Shown in pieces: positions 18,652 through 28,050 of a stretch of DNA of 64,000 nt (position 1 is the first letter of the stretch; every line of letters starts with the position of its first letter). The notes beneath the pieces were generated by a model, which saw nothing but the letters and a program-made list of their open reading frames with translations, was not told the DNA's origin and made no database searches. Source of the stretch: Cyclobacteriaceae bacterium (GTDB taxonomy: Bacteria; Bacteroidota; Bacteroidia; Cytophagales; Cyclobacteriaceae). The stretch is from contig JAEUUC010000007.1 of NCBI GenBank assembly GCA_016787665.1, forward strand, positions 1-64,000. Reading direction: 5' to 3'. A program made the translations under genes and the position numbers.

Positions 18652-18720
18652 TTACCAACGCGCGGGCTGCTGTTGGTTGCTGCAAGTGATGCCGCCTCCA
18701 TTTTGGTTTTGCAAAAGTGC
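18652..18720 (-). pseudogene. remnant of an agmatine-deiminase-like gene 3' end
   Basis: On the minus strand this short piece encodes NGGGITCSNQQQPARW and a TAA stop. It matches the C-terminus of the intact deiminase at 21525-22826 (NGGGIHCSTQQQPARR). The nucleotide match is about 43 of 51 around 18659-18709. It includes the catalytic Cys motif but nothing upstream of it, and starts 8 bp after the VPS10 stop, so it is a fragment left by rearrangement. Confidence 0.75.
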
Positions 18721-18746
18721 ACCAAACCGCGTGTAATCGGTTGTTG

Positions 18747-19967
18747 TTAAAAAAGAGAATATCCAATGGTTACAGAAATTGTTCGATAATCCGAGTTCCA
18801 ATACAAATAGTCGTCTAATATGTTTCTATTTGTATAATATCGAAATTCCACGCTATATCGATCTGTGTACTTATAACCTAAACCTAATGCTAAGCATCTT
18901 CTTGAGTTAATCTCAAACTCAGATAGCGTTGAGTTATCAGATCGAAGAAATTTAATAGATGAGTCAATTGAAAAATCAAAAACATAAGAAATGTTTGCAA
19001 ACAATTTTGATTTATCATTCAAGTAAGAATAGTATCGAATGCCTACGGGCAGTTCAATTGATTTGTAATCAACTATTGAAGTCAGCATTCCACCTGAAAC
19101 ACCGCTTGTTTCTTTTGATTTTTCTGATTTAAAATATTGATAAGTTGGTTCAATTATCAGACTCCATTTGTTTTTATTAAATGGCAAAAAATATTCAGCT
19201 TCGATTCCAAATCGAACTCCGAGCTCATTGCCAAAATCAGTATCTGTTACATCGGATGTAGAAGTCTGTATTTCTAAGCTACTGTAGTTCAAACCTGGCC
19301 GGAGGGTTAAGTTAACTAAGTCTTTCTGTTGCTTTGTTTTAAAGTTAATGTATTTAGCGCCCCTACATTCATTATACTTTTTAAACAATTTTTCTAAATC
19401 TCCAGCAGAATATCTGAGATTTTCAAAATCCCTTAACACCATGTTTCCACAATTCAATTTTTGAAAGAGTTCTTGTTTAAAAGAATTATTGATTGAGACT
19501 CTATCGGCAATCAGGAATTTTTTGTAAACCAATTGAGCTATTTCGGAGTCATTTAATTTAAAGAAAAATCGGGTCAAATTTCCATCAATATACTGATACA
19601 ACGATGCTTCTCCTTCAATAAGCACTTTAAGGAATAGCAACTCCACCTGAAATGTTGGATTTCTTTCGGAACTCAATTGATCTGTCATGTCGGAAGATCT
19701 GTCAATATTGGTTTTTGTCCTGATATACTTGGAGAAATTATCAATGCCAAATTCTTTCACCATCTGAATCGTTGCTGTTTGAACGGTGTCATTTTGAGAA
19801 AGCTTGTACTTGAATTCCGTTGGATTCTCCAGCCAGTCAATATTTTTTATCAAACATTCTACCTTTTGGTCTGATTCATTGATGAAATAACCCTTTTCGA
19901 AGATAATCTGGGAATAGGATTCAACACATAAGAAGACCAGGAATGGTAATAGTAATTGTTTTCTCAT
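18747..19967 (-). CDS. hypothetical outer-membrane beta-barrel protein (AT-rich, acquired)
   Basis: This 406-residue protein has a signal peptide (RKQLLLPFLVFLCVESYSQ). Its first ~200 residues are mixed, and the C-terminal half shows alternating strands with aromatic ends such as RFGIEAEYFLPF, WSLIIEPTYQYF, IELPVGIRYYSY and YSVEFRYYT, ending in VTIGYSLF. A terminal aromatic and amphipathic strands indicate an outer-membrane beta-barrel. Base composition is clearly more AT-rich than the flanking genes, and it sits alone between fragments of the VPS10 and deiminase genes, so it is probably a recent insertion. No specific family is recognised. Confidence 0.72.
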   Translation of the reverse strand: MRKQLLLPFLVFLCVESYSQIIFEKGYFINESDQKVECLIKNIDWLENPTEFKYKLSQNDTVQTATIQMVKEFGIDNFSKYIRTKTNIDRSSDMTDQLSSERNPTFQVELLFLKVLIEGEASLYQYIDGNLTRFFFKLNDSEIAQLVYKKFLIADRVSINNSFKQELFQKLNCGNMVLRDFENLRYSAGDLEKLFKKYNECRGAKYINFKTKQQKDLVNLTLRPGLNYSSLEIQTSTSDVTDTDFGNELGVRFGIEAEYFLPFNKNKWSLIIEPTYQYFKSEKSKETSGVSGGMLTSIVDYKSIELPVGIRYYSYLNDKSKLFANISYVFDFSIDSSIKFLRSDNSTLSEFEINSRRCLALGLGYKYTDRYSVEFRYYTNRNILDDYLYWNSDYRTISVTIGYSLF

Positions 19968-20260
19968 GCAATTTGGTTTTTGGCTTTTAGAAGATGATTT
20001 ATTCGAGTCACAATCATGAAATAATGTATGCGTTTTTGTTTATTGGCTGCGGCTCGCACAGAACGCGTGCCTTCGTGGCGGGAACGAAATCAAAGGAAGG
20101 GAAATAGTTGAAACAAAAGTGCAGTCGGACATAAGCACGTTTTAGGTAGCCATTTTGCCGTAATTGTATTCGAAAATAGGAATCTTAAATTATAATTGCA
20201 ACCCTGTTGCGATTTGGGAATCTCTTATAATCTCTATTACGGGTGGGGGAGTTTGTCATC
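19968..20260. other. non-coding stretch upstream of the inserted beta-barrel gene
   Basis: This 293-bp AT-rich region separates the beta-barrel gene start from the second VPS10 repeat. It should hold that gene's promoter. No convincing ORF, hairpin or known repeat was seen. Confidence 0.5.
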
Positions 20261-20501
20261 GGCAAGGCTGCCCGATGTACACGCCACAGGTGCGCGCATG
20301 GATATCTTTCGCAACCCGCCCCGGGTGCGGGAGCGCTTGCTGGCCATGAGCAAGGAGGGGATTGTGAGTAGTGCCGATTACCCGCCCACTGATCAGCAGG
20401 TGGACGTGTACCGCAAGCAGCAGCAAATACTCAGTGAAGTGGAGATGGCGTATAAGACCTTAAAGCAATCGGCCGAGCTGAAGAAGCTAAAGGTGATGTA
20501 G
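20261..20501 (+). pseudogene. duplicated 3' fragment of the VPS10 gene (repeat copy 2)
   Basis: The fragment encodes the last ~75 residues of the VPS10 protein (DVHATGARMDIFRNPP to LKKLKVM) with Q-to-R and L-to-R changes near its start. It has no proper start: an open frame begins at 20196, but its first residues come from unrelated insert sequence. The fragment ends exactly at the same stop codon as the parent gene. Confidence 0.88.
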
Positions 20502-20673
20502 CTTTTATTAGAATTGTCAAGCTAACCGGTAATGGATAGGCAAGCCCTTAATAAGAGGTATTGCGACATCTTGCCTTGAGCTGGGGAGAACTCTTTCATG
20601 CGTTGAGGCTGGCCATTTGGTTATCCATCAATAGATCGATGATGAATCAATGAGATGGTGTGGGGATACATGG

Positions 20674-21528
20674 TCAGCCAATCTCTTTCGGCTGTCGGTT
20701 GTTCTGCAACAGGGAGTAGGCCAAAAATCCTATCCCGGTGAAAATATAGGGGAGACTGAGTAGCTGCCCCATATTGAGTATCATACCGTCTTCAAAGGCC
20801 ACCTGGTCTTCTTTCACGAATTCAACAAAAAACCTGGCGGTAAAAATCAGGACGAGTACAAGGCCAAAGAAGAATCCCTTCTTTAGCTTTTCTCTTCGTG
20901 TAGTGTAAAGCAAAAGCATGATGCCAAAGATGAGCAGATAGAGTATGGCTTCGTACAGTTGGGCCGGATGTCGGGGTACGCTATCCACACGCTCAAAAAT
21001 AAAGGCCCACGGCATCGTAGTTGGCATTCCGATAATTTCTGAATTCATCAAATTGGCAAGCCGGATAAAAGTTGCACCCAGGGCCGCTACCACAGCTAGC
21101 AGGTCAATGGTGGCCAATAGCGATTGACCCGTTTTGCGGGAGTAAAACACGAGCGACAGAATCAAGCCCAAAGCGCCACCGTGACTGGCCAGCCCCAGAT
21201 ATCCCGTAAATTGAATGCGTCCGTCAGCAGTCACCTGAATAGGCAGAAGCATTTCCAACGGGTGAGTAAAATAGTAAGCCGGCTCATAAAACAAGCAGTG
21301 CCCTAGTCGGGCACCGGCAAAAATTCCGAATACACCATAGATGGTGAGCGTGTCCAGGTTTTCCAATGCGATGTTTTCGCGTTTGAAGATCCATTTTAGC
21401 ACCGCTATGCACAGCAGAATGCCGGTAACAAACAAGGTTCCATAATACCGCCAGGAAAAGCCGAGAATGTTAGCTATTTCGGGGTCAATGTTCCAACGAA
21501 TGAAACCCACGGTCATGCCGGATATCAT
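20674..21528 (-). CDS. lgt: prolipoprotein diacylglyceryl transferase Lgt
   Basis: Lgt attaches diacylglycerol from phosphatidylglycerol to the lipobox Cys of prolipoproteins in the inner membrane. The 284-residue protein has about seven membrane segments, the GARLGHCLFYEP motif, the conserved SHGGALG segment, RLANLMNSEIIGMPT and HPAQLYEA. Its ATG at 21528 overlaps the stop of the upstream deiminase gene by 4 bp, so it is translationally coupled to a gene that itself encodes a lipoprotein. The 172 bp between its stop and the VPS10 fragment hold nothing recognisable. Confidence 0.96.
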   Translation of the reverse strand: MISGMTVGFIRWNIDPEIANILGFSWRYYGTLFVTGILLCIAVLKWIFKRENIALENLDTLTIYGVFGIFAGARLGHCLFYEPAYYFTHPLEMLLPIQVTADGRIQFTGYLGLASHGGALGLILSLVFYSRKTGQSLLATIDLLAVVAALGATFIRLANLMNSEIIGMPTTMPWAFIFERVDSVPRHPAQLYEAILYLLIFGIMLLLYTTRREKLKKGFFFGLVLVLIFTARFFVEFVKEDQVAFEDGMILNMGQLLSLPYIFTGIGFLAYSLLQNNRQPKEIG

Positions 21529-22826
21529 CTTCGCGCGGGCTGTTGTTGCGTGCTGCAGTGGATGCCGCCTCCGTTTCGGTTTAGTGGCAAGGCGTCAATC
21601 CAAACCTGCTCGCGGTCCGGAAACACATCTTTGAAAATCGCCTTAACGCGGTCTTCCACTTCAGCCCGAGTGCCGTGCTGTGTATAGGTGGCGTTAAGTA
21701 CCACACCGTTGGTGACTAAAAAATTCAAATACGAGGATGCGGCCACGCGAATCAAGGTGTCGCCCGGTTGAGGCCGCTCAGCCGGCAGAAAGGCCTTGGG
21801 AGTGAGCTTCCAGAATTCATGGTCGTCTTTTTTCTCCACCACCAGGGCCGGCCATTCAATCAGCTTCGGCAGCGGCACTTTTACAATGCGAAAGGGGTTG
21901 CCATCCTGGTCAGTGGAGGCCTCCAGAATTTTCAGATTCTCCTGCAGGCGCTCGCAGGTGATGCGGTTAAGCGGGTGTTGGTCACGCTCGCCTTCATCGA
22001 TCCACGCCAGTAAAATGGTATTGGCATTGGCGAAGCGTACAAACTCATCCGTGTGCCCACCGGTACCCATGGTTACATACTTGCGCTCGTGCAGGTGCCA
22101 GATGTGCTCATCATCGGCCAGGCCTTTTTTCATCCAGATGACCTTGGTCACCCCGAGCACGCTCCTGTACTCGGCTTCGATCTCCTCTTTCGTCCAGCCC
22201 GGGTTGCGCTGCAGCGTTACCGCTTCATTCTGAATCAGCACGCCCTTGCCGTTCGATTCGATGGAGCCGCCCTCGATGATTAGCTTCGACTTCACGTGTT
22301 GCGCTCCGGTGATCACGCCCATCAAACTGTCGACCTTGGCCGTGTTGCCGCGCCATTCGGCCTGTTCCCAAAGGGCAATACTGTCGGCCTTTTCCGGCTC
22401 CCGCAGTTTCCACCAGTCGTAGTAGCCGTACAGGCTCCAGCCAAAGTCGGCTGCGGCCAGCCCGCCTTGGTTGTTCACCAGAAAGGCCGCGCCATGGTCG
22501 CGTATCCAGTAGCGCTCGCCCGGGGTAACAAAAAAGTCAATGGCGCTGGTGTCAATGCCCGCCCGGTGCAGGCTTGCCTGCGCCACGGCTTTCAGGCTGT
22601 CGGAGTCCACTGCGATTTTCACCGGCACATGGCCGGTTAGCCCGCGAATGATGCCGAAGACCACTCGGTGCTGGGCGGTATCGTGTTCTTCCCAGCCCAG
22701 CCACATGCCTTCGTGGGGTTCAAACTCACCTGGCATAAAGAAGGTTTCCGGGTTGCGCGGAGGTGTACAGGCGGCCGCGCAGCAGAGGGCCAGCAGGGTA
22801 GCGGTGCAGAGGTGGCGTGGATTCAT
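21525..22826 (-). CDS. agmatine deiminase/peptidylarginine deiminase family lipoprotein
   Basis: The 433-residue protein has a lipoprotein signal peptide with lipobox AAAC (Cys20), then a guanidine-modifying (pentein-fold) domain: MPGEFEPHEGMWLGW, YWIRDHGAAFLV, LIIEGGSIESNGKG, MGTGGHTDEFVRF with catalytic His/Asp, and the C-terminal nucleophile in NGGGIHC (Cys424). The family hydrolyses guanidino groups (agmatine to N-carbamoylputrescine, or peptidyl-arginine to citrulline). The lipid anchor means it acts outside the cytoplasm, which is unusual for a polyamine-pathway AguA and closer to secreted arginine deiminases; the substrate is undetermined. It is followed by lgt with a 4-bp overlap. Confidence 0.85.
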   Translation of the reverse strand: MNPRHLCTATLLALCCAAACTPPRNPETFFMPGEFEPHEGMWLGWEEHDTAQHRVVFGIIRGLTGHVPVKIAVDSDSLKAVAQASLHRAGIDTSAIDFFVTPGERYWIRDHGAAFLVNNQGGLAAADFGWSLYGYYDWWKLREPEKADSIALWEQAEWRGNTAKVDSLMGVITGAQHVKSKLIIEGGSIESNGKGVLIQNEAVTLQRNPGWTKEEIEAEYRSVLGVTKVIWMKKGLADDEHIWHLHERKYVTMGTGGHTDEFVRFANANTILLAWIDEGERDQHPLNRITCERLQENLKILEASTDQDGNPFRIVKVPLPKLIEWPALVVEKKDDHEFWKLTPKAFLPAERPQPGDTLIRVAASSYLNFLVTNGVVLNATYTQHGTRAEVEDRVKAIFKDVFPDREQVWIDALPLNRNGGGIHCSTQQQPARR

Positions 22827-22934
22827 GCGACTTTAAATCTACGCATTTGCAGGCAAAGCTGTCCCGGGGTGGGGTTGACCGGCAGCAGCTGGCTTACTTT
22901 TTGGCTATCAGGTCTTATTTTTTCCGGGTTAGTG

Positions 22935-25574
22935 TTATTGACTGCCTTTAGCAATCGTAAACCGTTTCCCGATTTCATACACCACAATGCTTAGCACGGC
23001 ATAAATGAGTAACAGACCCCATTCACGGAACCCCAGCGGAATCGTATGCAACATGGTATTGAAAAATGGCGTGTATACCGCAATGAGGATCAGGCTAATA
23101 CCCAATACCAAGGTTGCCAGGAGGTACTTGTTGTTAAATGGATTTAACTTGTAGACCGGCAGTCGGAAACCGCGAATGGCAAAGATGTAGAAGAAGGTAT
23201 TCATACCCAGCGCAACAAAGGTTACTGTTCGGGCGAATTCCAGGTGACCCGTGGTATTCCAGAAGTAGATAAAGATGCCGAAGAGCAGCGTATCCATGAC
23301 GAGGGCGTAAAACAGAATCAGTTTTTTCATCTCGTTGCTGATAAGAGGTTCGTCTTTCTTACGAGGCTGGCGCTTCATAAGCCCTTCATCAATCTCATCA
23401 AAGGCCAATGCCATAGCGGGTAGCGAACTTTCGGCCAGTTTTATCCACAGGATTTGTGCCGGCAGCAAGGGTAGTGGCAATCCCAGCAACACCGCCCCGC
23501 CAACTACAACCATCGTAGAAAATGCATCGGTGAGAAGAAATAGCATGACTTTTCGGATGTTATCGAAGATGATTCTGCCTCTGCGGACCGCCTCAACAAT
23601 CGTGTTGAAGTTATCATCGAGCAGCACGAGGTCAGCCACATCTTTTGAGATGTCGGTACCACTACCCATCGCCACGCCTATGTTTGATTTCTTCAACGCA
23701 GGCGAATCATTTACTCCGTCTCCGGTCATAGCCACCACCTCTCCATTGAGCTGGAGGGCGCTTACGATCAGGCTCTTGTGTTTGGGTTCTACCCGTGCAA
23801 ATACTTTGATGTTGCCTACGCGAGTTGATAACTCTTTATCCGATAGGGTATCCAATTCCGAACCTTCAATCATATCCTCAGGGCCCACCTGCATACCTAG
23901 TTCATTTGCAATAGTGGCGGCAGTTTGTTTGTGGTCACCTGTAATCATGACGGGTTTGATCCCGGCTTCGCGGCATTGCTGTATGGCATTAACCACTTCC
24001 GGTCTGAGCGGGTCTCGGAATGCCACCAATCCGGCAAAAATTACATCCTTCATATCAGCCGGTGAGAGTGGATGTTCGCCTGGCTCGTATATATTCTTGA
24101 ATCCAAGGCCGATTACCCTCAACCCTTTTGAGGTTAACTCCTGATGGGTTGCCTTGATCTTGGCGATATCCTCTTGCCGTAGCGGTAAGGCGGTTCCTTT
24201 GCTGAAATAGAATTCAGAAAAGGAGAGTATCTTCTCGGGCGCTCCTTTTGTATAAATGAACTTTAAGAGTTGTTTCCCGGCTGAGGCGTGAAGCGTAGCC
24301 ATGAATTTATGTTCTGACCCAAAGGGGATTTCTGAGATAATCGGTGATCGTTCAAGAAGTGAATTCCTGTCAATACCGCGCGCATGTCCAGCCAGCAGAA
24401 GCGCTCTGTCGGTAGGATTGCCACTGGCTTTAATCTCACTGTTTTCGTGATGGATAAACCCCGCATTACACAAGACAGATATCTCAAGTAGTTTTTTTAT
24501 GTCGGCAGGCATAGATGCGGCTGCTGGCTCAGCGGGCAAAACGGAATCGTATGTGATGAATCGGTCGGTGCGCATCTCACCGCGTGTGAGTGTACCGGTT
24601 TTGTCAGCACAGATAACGGTAACGGATCCCAACGTTTCGGCCGCCACCAATTTACGCACCAATCCGTTTTTCCTTACCAGTTTATTCATCCCCACCGTCA
24701 GAATTACCGTCATGGCCGGAATTAATCCCTCGGGTACTGCCGATACTACCACCGCCACTGCGGTCATAAACATTTCCAACAAGGGGATTCCGGTAAGAAT
24801 ACCAACGGAAAAAATGATCACGTTAATCACTACCAGGATGATACCTAACCATTTCCCAAAAACAATCAACTGGACTTGTAACGGAGTTTGTTCTTCTTCG
24901 GTGGTCTGGACCATGGTGGCGATGTTTCCCAACTCCGTGTTGGTTCCCGTTGCCGTAACAATGGCTTTAGCATTTCCATTGGCGGCCACCGTACCAGCGT
25001 AGATCATGTTTTTTCGTTCAGCCAGCGGTGTGTTTTCGGGTAAAGGTTCGGTTTGTTTAGACAAGGGCAATGACTCACCGGTTAACGCGGATTCAATGGT
25101 CGAAAAATTGGTGACTTCGATGAGTCGTGCATCGGCAGGAATCTTATCGCCCGATGAGATGAGGATCACATCACCTGGCACAATTTGTTCGTGCGAAACG
25201 GAAACCGGTGTACCGTCACGCAACACCTTAACATCGTAGCGGATGAGTTTATTCAGGCGCTCCAGGGCCTGGCCAGCTTTGTACTCCTGGAAAAAACCAA
25301 TCACACTGCTGACATAAATGACCACTGAAACGATAAGGGCATCGACCCAATGCGATGTCAACACGCTGATCAAGAACGCGGCAAAAAGAATATAGATGAG
25401 TGGATTCTTAAACTGCCTGAAAAAGGTTGCCACCACGGAGAGCTTTTTCTTATCGGGCAGTTTGTTCAGGCCAAACGTCCGGATTCGTTCGTGGGCATCG
25501 GTGCCGTTCAGTCCTTGTTGGCCGGTGTTTAATTTCCGCTGAACCTCTGATGTGGACAATAGATGGTAGTTCAT
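22935..25574 (-). CDS. P-type cation-transporting ATPase (calcium type, P2)
   Basis: The 879-residue pump has an N-terminal cation-ATPase domain, the actuator motif LTGESLP, the M4 motif VPEGLIP typical of Ca2+-class P2 ATPases, the phosphorylation motif DKTGTLT, MITGDHKQTA and the hinge GDGVNDSPALK, followed by the C-terminal six-helix bundle. It would export Ca2+ (or a related divalent cation) across the inner membrane. The antiporter gene lies 26 bp upstream on the same strand, so the two likely form a calcium/cation efflux operon. Confidence 0.93.
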   Translation of the reverse strand: MNYHLLSTSEVQRKLNTGQQGLNGTDAHERIRTFGLNKLPDKKKLSVVATFFRQFKNPLIYILFAAFLISVLTSHWVDALIVSVVIYVSSVIGFFQEYKAGQALERLNKLIRYDVKVLRDGTPVSVSHEQIVPGDVILISSGDKIPADARLIEVTNFSTIESALTGESLPLSKQTEPLPENTPLAERKNMIYAGTVAANGNAKAIVTATGTNTELGNIATMVQTTEEEQTPLQVQLIVFGKWLGIILVVINVIIFSVGILTGIPLLEMFMTAVAVVVSAVPEGLIPAMTVILTVGMNKLVRKNGLVRKLVAAETLGSVTVICADKTGTLTRGEMRTDRFITYDSVLPAEPAAASMPADIKKLLEISVLCNAGFIHHENSEIKASGNPTDRALLLAGHARGIDRNSLLERSPIISEIPFGSEHKFMATLHASAGKQLLKFIYTKGAPEKILSFSEFYFSKGTALPLRQEDIAKIKATHQELTSKGLRVIGLGFKNIYEPGEHPLSPADMKDVIFAGLVAFRDPLRPEVVNAIQQCREAGIKPVMITGDHKQTAATIANELGMQVGPEDMIEGSELDTLSDKELSTRVGNIKVFARVEPKHKSLIVSALQLNGEVVAMTGDGVNDSPALKKSNIGVAMGSGTDISKDVADLVLLDDNFNTIVEAVRRGRIIFDNIRKVMLFLLTDAFSTMVVVGGAVLLGLPLPLLPAQILWIKLAESSLPAMALAFDEIDEGLMKRQPRKKDEPLISNEMKKLILFYALVMDTLLFGIFIYFWNTTGHLEFARTVTFVALGMNTFFYIFAIRGFRLPVYKLNPFNNKYLLATLVLGISLILIAVYTPFFNTMLHTIPLGFREWGLLLIYAVLSIVVYEIGKRFTIAKGSQ

Positions 25575-25600
25575 AAAGCTACGCGATGAACAGACTTTGA

Positions 25601-26605
25601 TTATGTTTTAAGAAATAAGGTTACCATAAGACCTATGTACAAAATCAGCATGATTAAAGTATCTATACCTAATCGCCCTATTTTCTTTTGGGGCTTTGCC
25701 ATGAATCCCAACCCGGCCACCGCAGTCATGATGATGACCACCATCACAGAATCCAAATGATCTGCGTTGATATCGGCAAATAAAGATCCCCGGGTGTAAA
25801 AGATATCCGTGAGGGCAAGAATGAAAATGTTGAATACATTACTGCCTAAAAGGTTGCCGACCAAGAGATCGAAGGCACCCATCCGGATGGCGGCATAAGA
25901 TACGACAAGTTCCGGGAGTGAAGTGGCGGCTGCCAGAAACAGGGTACCGAAAAAGGTATTGCTCAGTCCACTTAGGTGAGCAAGTTGTTCTCCGAAGTAC
26001 GGTAGAAAAAGTGCGGCTCCGATAACCATAAGGGCATTGGCGCTATACGCGAATACCGCTTTTTTGAGTTCACCTTTGGTGTGTTGGCTGTCCGTATTAG
26101 CGTGTGGATGATTTTCTTTCTCGGATTGCGTGAATTGAAACATTCCCCAAATGGCAGCGAGGTAAACCAGAATGAGGAGAATTGAAAATGGACTTATCCA
26201 CAACAGAGCCAGCGTAACCTCATCCAGCATTATAGCGAGGCCACTTACCGCGATAAGAATGATCCCAAACAACCCTGCATAAAGATGACTGGTTTTCACC
26301 AATGATGTGATGGGATGTTTGATGCGCGCATCAATCAGGGATAGGATGAACAGATTAAACACACAACTTCCGAATACATTGCCCGCAGCCAGATCAGGCT
26401 CATGAACAAGCGTAACCGAACCAATACCTGTCATTAATTCAGGCAATGAAGTGACAGAGGCTATTAAAATCAGGCCCACCCAGGCGTTACCCCAGCCGGT
26501 GAGTTCGGATATTTTATCGCCATACGTTGTCAGCTTTGCTCCACTAAGGACAATGACAACCGCGCAACCAATGAAGCCAGCCAGGTACAGATACAGATCA
26601 CTCAT
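25601..26605 (-). CDS. calcium/sodium antiporter (CaCA family, YrbG-like)
   Basis: The 334-residue membrane protein has the two inverted alpha-repeats of the CaCA superfamily, each with an ion-binding motif (SVTSLPELMTG near residue 52 and AATSLPELVVS near 228) and matching GNVFGSCVFNLFIL and GNLLGSNVFNIFIL helices. It exchanges Ca2+ for Na+ or H+ across the inner membrane. It is the first gene of a pair with the P-type ATPase, giving secondary and primary active export of the same ion class. Confidence 0.94.
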   Translation of the reverse strand: MSDLYLYLAGFIGCAVVIVLSGAKLTTYGDKISELTGWGNAWVGLILIASVTSLPELMTGIGSVTLVHEPDLAAGNVFGSCVFNLFILSLIDARIKHPITSLVKTSHLYAGLFGIILIAVSGLAIMLDEVTLALLWISPFSILLILVYLAAIWGMFQFTQSEKENHPHANTDSQHTKGELKKAVFAYSANALMVIGAALFLPYFGEQLAHLSGLSNTFFGTLFLAAATSLPELVVSYAAIRMGAFDLLVGNLLGSNVFNIFILALTDIFYTRGSLFADINADHLDSVMVVIIMTAVAGLGFMAKPQKKIGRLGIDTLIMLILYIGLMVTLFLKT

Positions 26606-26885
26606 TGTAATGTCGCGTTTTGATAAAACTGAGTGTCAAATGCTGTTGAAGTTGATGGAGTTCATGTCGTCCAACGTTTGAGATGGCAATGTTACGCTTA
26701 TTATTCCTGAACGGAATCAAGGCTAAAGCTTTCTTGGGTTGGTTAAATTAGAAAATCTTTAGAATTTGGTTTAGTGTGAGATCTTGTGGCCCGGCAATGC
26801 ACTGAGTTGCTCGGCAGCCCTGAAGAACTCACGGGATGATGAAAGTCAGGCTAAGGATTATGTTCATTGTTCGCGGTTTATCGCT
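26606..26885. other. intergenic region upstream of the antiporter gene
   Basis: These 280 bp should hold the promoter of the antiporter/P-ATPase operon and the 3' flank of the hypothetical gene at 26886. A weak TGAGTT/AACTCA inverted repeat lies near 26803-26831. No gene is seen. Confidence 0.4.
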
Positions 26886-27302
26886 TTACTCGGGCGTAAT
26901 TATTCCGTTCTGCAGGTCGTCCAGAAATTTCCTTGGATTTGTGGTAAACTTTTCAGCGTCAGAACCCGCAAGAATTCGAGCAATTTCAGATAGTTCCGGG
27001 TCAAAGGTGTTGACATGGTCCGCTCTAAATTTTAACCCTAAATCCCTGGTGAGGTTGATCACCTTCTCAATGAACGCGAGGTTGAATTCCCGTAGGTCCA
27101 CTCTAAATCGTATGTCTTCATTGATTTCGGATGACTCTTTGTCCCAAGTGACGACAAGGTCATTTGTGTCGGGGCATCCCCAACATTGTAGGGTTTCAGT
27201 GCTCCAATCTCGTTCGAATAATTTGTCAAGAGTTGGTGAAATATCGTGGATACTTATCGGTCGATTTATTTCGATATAAAATGTCTTTTGCCAGATTGCC
27301 AT
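26886..27302 (-). CDS. hypothetical protein (accessory region)
   Basis: This 138-residue cytoplasmic protein has no signal peptide or membrane segment. It reads as mixed alpha/beta (FYIEINRPISIHDISPTLDKLF; VDLREFNLAFIEKVINLTRDLGL) and resembles the small uncharacterised proteins often found in cassette or island DNA. No family is recognised. It lies at the left end of the array of minus-strand hypothetical genes, downstream of one copy of the shared spacer repeat (27329-27492). Confidence 0.6.
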   Translation of the reverse strand: MAIWQKTFYIEINRPISIHDISPTLDKLFERDWSTETLQCWGCPDTNDLVVTWDKESSEINEDIRFRVDLREFNLAFIEKVINLTRDLGLKFRADHVNTFDPELSEIARILAGSDAEKFTTNPRKFLDDLQNGIITPE

Positions 27303-27328
27303 CTTTATCTCACTTTGCTGTGACCGCG

Positions 27329-27492
27329 TTCTCGAGCTATATACTTTCGCTAAACGAAAATAAACGATTACAACCGTTTTGATTCGCCAGGTGTGTGGAA
27401 ATGTTTAGCGCGCGGTTTTTTGGCTCTTAGGGCTTGGGATCTAAAAAACCCGTTTAGTTGTCGTCAGGTCGGAAGAGGTGACGGCATGATGG
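27329..27492. repeat. spacer repeat, copy at the left end of the hypothetical-gene array
   Basis: This ~164-bp stretch aligns with 30553-30716: both run from TTCTCG...CTATA through AACGATTACA-x-CCGTTTT and TGTTTA, to TCGTCAGG and CGGCATGAT. The left half is shared with 31359-31437 as well. The 14-mer TGTTTAGCGCGCGG also occurs across the crtYcd stop codon at 31425-31438. It is less conserved than the other two copies and has no clear terminal R-box. Confidence 0.65.
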
Positions 27493-27510
27493 GAAGACGA
27501 CCTTTGACGG

Positions 27511-28050
27511 TCAGCAACCGTCTTCGCGGGGTTTTCTCTTGTAGAGGATTTTGCCATCTCGCGTGACATAGTTGCCCGTTACAATCGGGTATGAATACTT
27601 GGGTGCGTACGACACAAAATGGCTTCTGATGATTATCCGGTCACCTGCGTTCACACCGTACAACCCCTGAAGTTCAGTGGGATTTTCCGCTCTAAAACAG
27701 AGAATGTATTCATCACGGTTAATGCGCACCATCATACCGAAACCCAGTTGTGAGCGGGGCGGAAGCCGGAGGGAGGTTACTACGGCTTCCATATCGGTTG
27801 AGTCGCGAATGTATTGCTGTATCCGGGCCGCACCGGCAAGCACGTGCTGACCTACAGGCGATGCCTGCCACGCCCTGAATTCGACACCCTCTGCGGTGGT
27901 CTCCCATTTTTTCAAAATCGCTTTTGTTTCGGATGCGGAGCGCGTTGCAGTTGAGTTTTGCCGCGTTTCATTTTTGATCTCACGCCTGGCAAATACCAGG
28001 CCGGTTACGATTGCCAACGATAAGGTCAGTACAAACAGGACTCGTTTCAT
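27511..28050 (-). CDS. hypothetical exported or membrane-anchored protein
   Basis: The 179-residue protein begins with a basic residue and a hydrophobic segment (RVLFVLTLSLAIVTGLVFA), either a signal peptide or an anchor. The rest is soluble, with a beta-rich C-terminal half (GFGMMVRINRDEYILCF, NAGDRIIIRSHFVSY). Its base composition is closer to the host than that of the genes at 28.3-30.5 kb. No family is recognised. The 295 bp upstream (28051-28345) include the attC-like element at 28189-28326 and a TTTAACAA/TTGTTAAA inverted repeat at about 28072-28122. Confidence 0.6.
   Translation of the reverse strand: MKRVLFVLTLSLAIVTGLVFARREIKNETRQNSTATRSASETKAILKKWETTAEGVEFRAWQASPVGQHVLAGAARIQQYIRDSTDMEAVVTSLRLPPRSQLGFGMMVRINRDEYILCFRAENPTELQGLYGVNAGDRIIIRSHFVSYAPKYSYPIVTGNYVTRDGKILYKRKPREDGC

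Noticed and set aside
20196..20501. An apparent 101-residue gene
   Set aside because: The conserved part is only the duplicated tail of the VPS10 gene; the first residues come from unrelated insert sequence and there is no plausible start.
18403..20501. The direct repeats as ends of an insertion sequence
   Set aside because: No transposase frame is present and the repeats are 3' ends of a host gene, not terminal inverted repeats.
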